Source: Synanceia verrucosa
Taxonomy: Eukaryota > Chordata > Actinopteri > Perciformes > Synanceiidae
DNA length: 64,000 nt
NCBI GenBank assembly: GCA_029721515.1
Contig: CM056558.1
Location: forward strand, 16,399,240 to 16,463,239
Direction: 5' to 3'
Position numbers and translations under genes: made by a program. The first letter of the stretch is position 1. Each line of letters starts with the position of its first letter. The notes beneath the pieces are model-generated. The model worked only from the letters and a program-made list of their open reading frames with translations. It ran no database searches and was not told where the DNA came from. This document shows positions 12,325 through 22,400 of the stretch, piece after piece.

Positions 12325-13175
12325 ATCATCTCTTCCAGGCCCAAAACCTACAGCTGTGACCTTTTTGCTGCACCAAGCTCATCTTCACCAACATCTACAT
12401 CTCCACTGTCTCCTCCTGTACAACATGCTTTCATTGCAGTTCAAGTGCAGGAAACATATACCAAAGATGTAAAATACAGAAAGTTCCTCCGTGTACAGTA
12501 AACCACACTTATGTGAAAGATATTTCTTACTCTGAGGAAAGTTATTAATCATTTATCGAAACCATCAATCTGTCAGCTGATCCAAAGCCTATGGCCTAAG
12601 TCAATATTGTTTTGTACAAACTGTAAAAAAGAACTGTACCTATACATGATGCCAAAAGCACTATACTTACAGTTAGTCTAGAGATGTGTATCCTTAAATC
12701 ATGTTTTTTCTATTTTTTATTAAAACGGCAGCATTTTCCAAATGTCTCCTCTTGGCATTATTGCCACAGCAATGCATGACATGTATGTGAAAATGTGAGA
12801 CTGCTTACATGGCTGCATCTGTACATGTTTGGTGTTTAGATGGGACTCTTCCGGTCATTTCTAATCATCTGACATCACTGGAACCAAATGACACTAAAAG
12901 AGACTTGTAATGTCTGTTTTTTTGATCATGCAAGTAGAGAATGATATGGCACTGACCTTGTGTACAATAGAAATATCTATCAAAAGAATAACTGTGTTTA
13001 TTTCGATGCATGATCTGCAGCATTATGTTTGAAGCCGTTGGGTCAACATTTTTGAGTTTGAATTAAGCTCAAATATATTTTAATAATTTGTTCATGAGTT
13101 TTAAAACATATTTTTTCAGTCAACTCTGTCTTGTGACATTTCTACACAGTTAATAAAGCTATGTGGTGAATTTCT
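12325..13175 (+). other. anos1: Probable anos1 3' untranslated exon and polyadenylation signal
   Basis: An acceptor (TCTCTACAG) precedes 12325, in the position of the mammalian exon for the His-rich tail. Upstream stops make it non-coding, although the frame starting at 12325 stays open for about 58 codons (Ser/Pro-rich, to 12501). AATAAA occurs at 13152-13157, which would end the message near 13175; a second AATAAA at 13572-13577 could extend it almost to the next gene. Confidence 0.55.
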
Positions 13176-13689
13176 TTGTTTTTCAGAAGGCATGATATTA
13201 CTTTGATGTGGTTAAAAAACTATTGATGTAAAGTAACCAGTAATTTGTCATGTTAATATTCTCTCTGTGTAAGCTTTGTTTCTTTGACATTTTACAGTTG
13301 ATATTTTGTACTTAATTCCTTTACTTTTTGCCAGTTACCTTTATTTATTGTTTTATTGTCTTAGTTTTTTATAATTAAAGGGTATCAACATGGAGTGTAT
13401 TGTGTCAGTGATTCCATTGTTAGAATTTATGAAGGGATAATACCGGTATACATTGTATTTTTCATTATATTTGATTATATTTTAAATTACAATTGTCATT
13501 GCCATTTTTTGCTCTCTTTTATCCACTGTGGACCTTTCTTTTCTGTGGCAACTCACATTGCATGCAATTCCAATAAAAGCAAATTGGAATATTAAAAAAA
13601 GGAAAGAGAAATGATAATGCTGCAGATCCTCTTGTAAAATCTGTTTTAGGAACGTTTCTGCGGTCCTTTTTAGACGATAGAAAAAGTTA

Positions 13690-13830
13690 CGGAGCTGAAT
13701 TTGACGATTACCTACGAAGAGCCTCCGGACGTAGCCGAAGATGAGGCGCCGACGCGGTGACGCCATCAACGTGCGCCGACAACTTGAATCGTTGATTCTT
13801 GAAATCGTAGTCCGTTTTGTCATACACAAG
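13690..13830 (+). promoter_or_regulatory. Probable senp5 non-coding first exon and promoter region
   Basis: The sequence shifts abruptly to CpG-containing DNA (CTCCGGACGTAGCCG, GGCGCCGACGCGG), unlike the AT-rich sequence on either side, and ends at a good donor (CACAAG/GTAGTG at 13830). Splicing to 14727 puts no ATG in frame with the protease. The ATG at 13741 opens an Arg-rich 43-codon frame that stops at 14766-14768 in the next exon, so it would be an upstream ORF. The exact start of transcription is not visible. Confidence 0.5.
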
Positions 13831-14726
13831 GTAGTGTATAATGATGCTTATTTACACTTTCTGTCATGCTTTTAGCTTAGAAATACAACAACAGATTCTC
13901 ATTAGCGGCTCCCCTTTTGTCTTTAGAGGCCTTCAACTTCCTTCTGCTAATGGAGGAGATGTGTAGAGTCGCTGCTTTTGTGCTTTCGCCTGTGTTTAGG
14001 CAGCTGCTAGCTAACGCAGCTAACGTCTAGGGAATTGCTAACTTATGCAAAACTTTGTGTGATGCGATAGTTGACTTAGTTGAATTATCGCATGGTACAT
14101 TTTATTCCTAAATGTTGTGTGGGCATACTCCAGAAGTCCCGGTGCCCAATGTAACACTCCCGTTACCCGGGCTAACGTATTGCTAGTTTATATTTAACTT
14201 CATAACTCAGCTAATTGATTGTGAGATTGGGATTTTCCCAAAAGCTGACAAAGCTGTTAATGACTAACAAAGCTGCAATGGATAATTTATCTGCATGCAC
14301 TGAATATTTGCAGCCCAATATTTGTCGTTGCTAATGTTAGCTAACTGCGAGTTTCGCTTCTTGATGAAATATCACCTCTTTGAGAAAGTGACAGTGACGT
14401 TACCTTTGGCATTAAATGTCACCGCGGTTCTTGGGTTGAATATTATCAATATTATCTTTATGTTAAAAATTAGACACCTGCAAAGAAAAACAAATGAATC
14501 TCGTACTGTATCTGCACTGTGACCCACCTGGTAAACATAGCATCACTGTAGTTGCTGCTTCAGTTTTGCTCACACAGTAAATTTTCCCTTTGAATGAGGA
14601 ATAGATTTTATTTTAAATGATGAGTCATGCTTCGCACATTCAAACAGCAGTGTTTTTTATATATGTATTTTATTGGCTGCTATTCTTCCTCCCTGTTTCT
14701 TCCTCTTTCCCTCTTGCTCTAACTAG
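13831..14726 (+). other. First senp5 intron
   Basis: An 896-bp intron of AT-rich sequence. Its acceptor (AACTAG) is preceded by a C/T-rich tract (TCCTCTTTCCCTCTTGCTCT). No element was recognised. Confidence 0.45.
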
Positions 14727-16487
14727 GGGACCGTGGTGGTTTTACAACTCCAGTCTACCCGTCACTGAGGAACACTAAGTGTTGCTATGTTCTAGTCTGT
14801 TGTCTCGTCACTAGCCTTTATGGTGGGAAAAGACTTGAACAGCTTCTTTTCTACACAGCAAAATTACTTCACAGAAGAATACCTGATGGGAATGGTCACA
14901 AACAAACCGAAGGAACGAGCAAATTACAGCAACTAAAATTCAAGAGGACCAGGAAGGAGAGGACAGGAGCGTGGAAAAGAAGTGTTGGGGATGGGGTTGA
15001 AGAGCCAACGGAGGACGTCATGGTTCACAGCAGCTCTGCATCCCCAATGAAAACAAAACCATCAGCATCACCTCATTTAACTGTTCCTGCTACTGCACCT
15101 CCTCCTCTTGTACCTCCCCCTGGAGATACCACAGAGCCAGACCTAACCCAGACCCCAGCTAAACACGTCACCACAAACCTTACTTCCAGCTCTGAATTGA
15201 CTCGGTCGTCTACTCTGAATCCTGCTGATCCTGAACCCCCTGTTGCAACCCCAGCAAAAGCACTTAATGCTAACTCAAGCCCAGCATTGGCCTGGTCCTC
15301 TATACAGACACCGACCATTACTCAGGCCCCAGTCAATGGCCGTACATCAGGTAGGAAGAGGACTCCTAAGGCCTGTGACTGCTGTGGCCCCAACGGTACA
15401 GGGCACAATGTCAGACCCTCAGGCAGAGGGAGAGGGAGAGGAAGGGGGACCAGAATGGACCTCAGGGACACTCCAAAAAGGAAGTGGGATGACCAGATGA
15501 CACATTTTGATTTGACCAAGGAGAAGGTAGAGGAAACAAAGAATGAAGTTGACAAAAATGAGAAGGTGCAAACAGCTGTAGCAGTGTCTGACACTCTGTC
15601 ACAAGTGCCGGTTGCTCTCCCCGTCACAGTCCCCCAGCAGGATGGACCAATAAGGAACTATGTTGCTCCTGAGAAAAGGGATGTGCAGGAAAAGGAGGAT
15701 GTGTTGACAGAAGGGTCAGGGGGGAAAAGAGGGGTTGCTAGCAGGGATGTGGAGATGATTTTGTCAGGAATGGCAGGCAGGGGAACACCAGCAATTAGAA
15801 GGAGACGAGGGAGGGGAACAGTGGGAGCTATTTCGGCTTCAAAGATGGAAGTAGAAGTAAAGAGGGGATGTTTAGGTGGTGTTGTCATCAATTCTAAAAT
15901 GGCTGCCCTGGCTCCATTAGTGTTCCCCCAGAGCCAGAACAAAGCTGCAGAGATGGACCATAGAGAGCAGACTGACCCCAGCACAGCTAAGTCTTCATTT
16001 GGAAATAGAGACACGGTAAACCTGAGTGACACTGAACCTGAAGAGGATGCAAGGGATGGTAACGTGATCATGAAGGAAATGGAAAATGGGCTGCCTTCAA
16101 TCTCGCAGCAGTCAGGTCCTGCTTCAAGGTCAGAATCTCCCCAGGACCTGGACTCTGACATGCAGGTGGACAAGATTCCTGACAGGACAGACTCAGCGGC
16201 TGTGCAAGTAACTCTGTCTAACGGAAATGTCCCCACACCAACGAACGCTGACAACTGCTCCACACTTATGGAGGTGAAAATGTCTCATTCAGCCATTTCA
16301 GTGTACAGCATGCAGCACAGCTGGGCATTAAGAGATCACACGCTGTACTGCCTGTCTGGAACCTGGGAGAAGGATGGGATGGAAGAAGCATGGGACAAAG
16401 AACTGTCAGAGAAATCAAACGGACAAGACATGGATGGAGAGAAACAGAATATAGAAAGCATGGATCAGCTTACTGAAATGATCCACG
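14727..16487 (+). CDS. senp5: senp5 long exon: 5' UTR and N-terminal region
   Basis: The exon starts after AACTAG. Coding from 15020 gives 489 codons plus one base. The protein is rich in Ser/Thr/Pro at first, then has the basic KRTPKACDCCGPNG segment, a GRGRGRGRGTR run, a second RRRRGRG cluster near residues 257-264, and a long acidic Ser-rich stretch. The basic clusters are plausible nuclear or nucleolar signals. The donor is CACG/GTAAGA. Confidence 0.88.
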
Positions 16488-19400
16488 GTAAGATGAGTTC
16501 TCTGTTGGTAAATCATTGACCTTTTTACACACAAGCTGCTGAGGATATTACATTCTCTGTCATATGACATTCATAAAACATGTGGTCTCCTTCTGGTCAT
16601 CTTGCATAATACAAAACAATACATATTTCAGCTTTCAGGACAGATTCATAAAGATTTCATTCAATCAGCCTTGAACAGACACTTCTGATTGTCATCAATG
16701 GAATATGTTTTGTGGATTTGGGTTTTAGTGTTCTAGACCACAAAACAACAATGACTTTATGTTATGTATAGATAGATCACAGGTTTCAGTGATGACGCTC
16801 TCCTGTCTCTCAGAGTTCCTGGAGAGCTTCTACATGAAGTACGGCAGTTTCATTCCTCTCACAGAGACTGATGTCCTGGAACACCTGAAAAAGAAAGGCA
16901 ACTCTGACCTCAGCAACAGGTTAGTCTGCACACACACATCATGTCTATGCAGCTGTTAGAACCAGTCCAAGCAGAGTGCTTCATTGTAAAGCATTAAAAC
17001 ATTTAGTGGACAGGAAGAGTCTGCTTTTGTTTTATGCTCCATAGATCAGTAAACACGAAGTCGTTCCAGCAGGTTTATAGTCCCAATACATGCCAGAGGC
17101 ATTTCAAAGAATTTGATGAAGAGACACTTCAGGACATGGCCTTTATCAGAGTACTGAAGGAGAAACTATTCACTGTGATTCATGTCAGCACAGCTCATCA
17201 CAGTGGAGCAAAACTGATCTTTGCACACTGAAATCAAAACCTCTGAAACTTCAGGCACAGAACTTCAGTTGACCAGATTATGGTACAACACCATAAGCCA
17301 TAAACCTATTTTTTTTCTCCAAACAGGACACTGAAACATGGGCAAAGGCTGTCATTATATAAACATGTCATCATGTCATTATGCATCAAATCAGTTGTCA
17401 GATTATTTTATTCATTAATTCAGAATTCAGAAGGATCCGTTAAGAGGTGGAGGAATCTAAATTGACATCACGCTGTAGTTTCAGTTCTGTTAAAAACTTG
17501 TATCCTTCCGTTTTTGTCATTGTATTTTTCTTTCTTTTGTACATCCTTGACAGTTTGACAAACAGCTCAGAGGGTTGTGTGACATTTTTGCTGCATTCCT
17601 CCTTTTGTTTTAGGGGACTTGACATCAAAAAGGAGATGGCTCGGTATAGGGCGGGGCTGGCCTCTGCTCCTATCGCAGGCTTCATGGTGTCGTATAACAA
17701 ACACACCCTGAGCCTGGAGGACCTTGGCACGCTGGAGGAACAGAACTGGCTTAATGACCAGGTAAAGACAGACGATGGGTTGTACAGCTACAGGAAAAAA
17801 AAAATCACTGAGCAGTAATAAAAAGAAATGTCACACAGTCAGGCTTCATCTTTTCTTTGTTTGGTCCGCTGCTCAGATTATCAACATGTATGGAGAACTC
17901 ATCATGGAGGCGACACAACACAAGGTCAGTGAGGGTGTGTTTACTGAAAATGAAAATCAGTCATATGTTCCTTCAGTTTCTATTTCTGAAATATAAAGAT
18001 TAGGGCTGTCAAAATTAAAGTGGTAACTGAAACGCCCCTCAAAGTCGGATTTCCGACTCGTAAAGTCATACAAACAGCACCAACCCCAACTTGACCACAG
18101 CGTCATAATCCAAGGTGGCAGTGCCCTGGATTAGCGCCATGTAGCTTTACACGTTACAGCCTACAGTAGATTCAAACGTTTTTCCCACACAGAATTACGC
18201 TGGAGAACAAACACACACCCTCCGCGTCTTCTTTGTGCCTATCAATTGTGTTTGAGGACCTCATATTAGATTTCTGCATTCCGACAGAGTAAGCACAACA
18301 AACTTTTCATTGGAGACGTCCATCTTGGTTTTATGACTTGTTTACTCCCGACTTCAGATACAACTCGAACGCAGCATTAGTTTCCTTGTTTGTGTTTTGT
18401 TTTGTTTTTTTGAATGGAGTTCTGCTTCATGGCCTTATAGCATGTCTCTGGCTGTTTTTCATTGAATGTTTTATACATTAAATAGTTGCTGTGTTAATGT
18501 ATTTTATTATTTCCTTCTCAGGTTCATTTTTTCAACAGCTTTTTTCACAAGCAGCTGGTCGCCAAGGGTTATGAAGGCGTCAAGAGATGGACTAAAAAAG
18601 TAAGGAATACCACGATTTTCAGTTGTTTGGACGATGTGACTAATTGAACTGAACTTTAATGCCGCTGTTTTATTTCTGGTTTTTGATTTGACTCTCAGAA
18701 TCTGATTCCATCCATCCATTCATTTTCTATCGCTTATCCTCACATAGGGTCGCAGGGGGGCTGGAGCCTATCCCAGCTGTCTTAGGGCGAGAGGCAGGGT
18801 ACACCCTGGACAAGTCTCCAGTTCATCACAGGACACATAGGGACAGACAACCACTCACACTCACATTCACATTTACGGACAATTTAAATTAGCCAATTAA
18901 CCTAACCCATGCAGACACGGGAAGAAATTGCAAACTCCACACAGAGTGCTAACCACTACACCACCGTGCCGCCCCAGAATCGGGTTGTTGCCGGAAAGTA
19001 GATTTTACTGGCAACCATTTTATTTCGTGGTGTGGTTGCCACTGTTGTTAAACGGTCTAAATTCAGCTCGTTAACTACATGAAATAAAAGTATGTTGTGA
19101 AATACTTTCAGCAATTCCAAAAATCATCATTTCCAACCACCTAACTGTTTAGCCATGTTAAATGTTAACTCGTGTCAAACAGATGTGATTTTTGGAATTT
19201 TGTCCGATAATCCAACGTGATAGCTCAATCATGTGTTTGTCTTAATTTGTGGGATAATTTCAGGTTGACCTCTTCTCCAAGTGGCTGCTCTTATTTCCCA
19301 TCCATTTGGAAATCCATTGGTCTCTCATCACAGTCACCATGGCAACCAAAACCATCAGTTACTACGACAGCCAAGGCATCGTCTTCAGACACACCACCGA

Positions 19401-22400
19401 TGTGAGTACACATTCATGTCTTTGTTTCACATTTTTGGGTGACTTTCTGACTCGCTGTGGAACAAACAAGATCGTCAGTAATCCATCTGTTCTACTCTCC
19501 GCTCCAATAAATTATTGCACCGTCTATTTCTGGCAAAAGAGCAATAGATGAATAGTTGTTTATTAACAGACGACAGTCAGAAGGTGCCAGGTGTTTCATC
19601 ATGAGGCTGTAATGAAGCAAAACATACTTTCACTCGTGTTAGAAACATTAATAACATTTCCCAACTAGCTCATATTCTCATCATCTGCTTAACTAGACCA
19701 AGAAATGCTGATTCTGTCCTCTGTGTTCTATGTGTGTTTCATTCAGAATATTATGAAGTACCTTCAGTCTGAAGCCAGAGAGAAGCAACAGACAGCTTTC
19801 CAGAAAGGCTGGAAAATCACTATCATCAAGGTAACCCTGAGCCCTGACTCCATTCCTCATGTGTGCACAGTAAATTCATACATATAGATAGAAACCTTTC
19901 AGTCCGTCTTTTGTCCTCTGCTTGACGGTGACTTGTTGTTTCCTCAGAGTATTCCTCAGCAGAAAAACGACAGTGACTGTGGAGTTTTTGTCCTTGAGGT
20001 GAGATATTATTTTTTTCCCACTCTTCGCACATTTCTTTTATTCTTTTTTCCTTTTCCTCATCTCTTGTCCCTGTTTTTTTTTTTTTTTTACCACACAGCT
20101 CTCTCTAGCTGGGGGAGAAGCTTCTGTATTTCCATGTTTAATATTAGGAGTGTCCCTACATAACTTTTTCACTTCCGATAAGATACCGATATTACAGCCT
20201 TGAGTAGTGGCCAATACAATGTTGCTCCAAAATGATATCAGCAGGAGTCATACTTACTTTTATTATTATTTTGTCGTATTGAATGTTAAAAAAAAGCCTT
20301 GATCAAGTGATATTACTCAGAGAACAATAGTCAGCAGAAAAATCAACCATTGGGTTACATAAATGGTAACCTTAAACATAAAAATATTCTACAATTGAAT
20401 AAAATAAAGAAAACAATAAATTCAACCCTGAAAAATAGCCTCAATAAATCTAATAAAAACAAAAATAATCTATTTTAAAGTGCAGAATAACCACTAGTTT
20501 AACTTTAACATGAATAGCATCAATAAAAATAAATTAGAAGACCCTGTAAATCCTCAAGCTGTTTTTTGTGATGTTGCTTCAAATGCTCGATAAGATTGGA
20601 CATATTAAACTGCCTGGGTCTGTGCCACCATGGGAAACTTGTGCATGACAAGTTTTGCACTCAGCTGCAACGTCTTTTTTTGAACTTTACCAAAAAAGCT
20701 TGCCGTGGCTGCCACAGCCGACATCACTCCTCCTCCTTGCTACTTTGTTAGCACTTTAGCACAGCTATTGTTGTGATCACTGGGCCCTGTTGCTGGATAG
20801 AAGAGCTGGCACAGAGTTTGAAATGGACTACTCGTATTAGAGTGCTTATATCAGAGATTTTAGATGTAAGCCCATATAATCCGATCCCCCCACACACCCC
20901 TATTTAATTTGGCAACTACAGTCGTAGTGAAAAGTTCACATACACTTGTAAAGAACATAATGTCATGCCTCTCTTGAGTTTCCAGTTATTTCTACAACTC
21001 TGATTTTTCTCTGATAGAGTGATCGGAACAGATACTTCTTTGTCACAAAAAACATTCATGAAGTTTTTTTTTTTTTATGACTTTATTTTGGGTCAACTGA
21101 AAATGTGACCAAATCTGCTGGGTCAAAAATATACATACAGCAACATGAATTAGCAATTTTGGTGACTTAGAAAGTTATGTCAATGAAATGAGCTTCATAG
21201 CATGGCCTCTTAACTTCTCATGAGTGATCATGAGTGACTACAGCTGGTGACTTCTCTGAGGTCATTTAAATAGGGCTCATTGGATACAAACACCCACAAA
21301 TGCTACAATGGGAAAGTCAAAGGAGCTCAGCACAGATCTGAAAAAGGGAATCATTGACTTGAACAAGTCAGGAAAGTCACTTGGAGCCATTTCAAAGCAG
21401 CTGCAGGTCCCAAGAACAACAGTGCTAACAGTTGTTTGTAAGTATAAAGTGCATGGCACTGACTTGTCACTGCCACGATCAGGAAGAAAATGCAAGCTAT
21501 CACCTGCTGCTGAGAGAAAATTGGTCAGGAGGGTGAAGAGTCAACCGAGAATCACCAAAAAGCAGATCTGCCAAGAATTAGAAGCTACTGCAACACAGGT
21601 ATCAGTGTCCACAGTTAAGCGTGTTTTGACGCCATGGACTGAGAGGCTGCCGTGCAAGAAGGAAGCCCTTGCTCCAAATGCGGCACCTTAAGGCTCGACT
21701 GAATTTTGCTGCTGATCACATGGACAAAGATAAGACCTTCTGCGGGAAAGTTCTGTGGTCAGACAAAACAAAAATCGAGCTGTTTGGCCACAATGCCCAG
21801 CAATATGTTTGGAGGAGAAAAGGTGAGGCCTTTAACACCATGCCTACCGTCAAGCACGGTGGTGGTAGTATTATGCTGTGTGGCGGTTTTTTTGCCAATG
21901 GAACTGGTGCTTTACAGAGACTAAATGGGATAATGAAGAATGAGGACTACCTTCAAATTCTTCAAGATAACCTAAACTCATCAGCCTGAAGGTTGGGTCT
22001 TGGGTACAGTTGGGTGTGACAACGACCCCAAACACACATCAAAAGTGGTAATGGAATGGCTAAATCAGGCTAGAATTCAGGTTTTAGAATGACCTTCCCA
22101 AAGTGCTGACTTAAACCCCTTTGAGAACATGTGGACAGTGCTGAAGAAACAAGTCCATCTCAGAAAGCCAACAAATTTAACTGAACTGCACCAATTCTGG
22201 AAAGAGGAGTGGTCAAAGATTCAACCAGAAGCTTTGACCACTCCTCTTTTCAACTTTTTCAGTTGACCCATAATAAAGTCATAAAAGAACCAAACTTAAT
22301 GAGTGTTTTTGTGACAAAGAAGTATCTGTTCCGATCACTCTATCAGAGAAAAATCTGAGTTGTAGAAATAATTGGAAACTCAAGAGAGCCATGACATTAT

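Noticed and set aside
15073..16263. Long minus-strand frames overlapping the senp5 N-terminal exon
   Set aside because: They are shadows of the plus-strand coding exon and show no homology.
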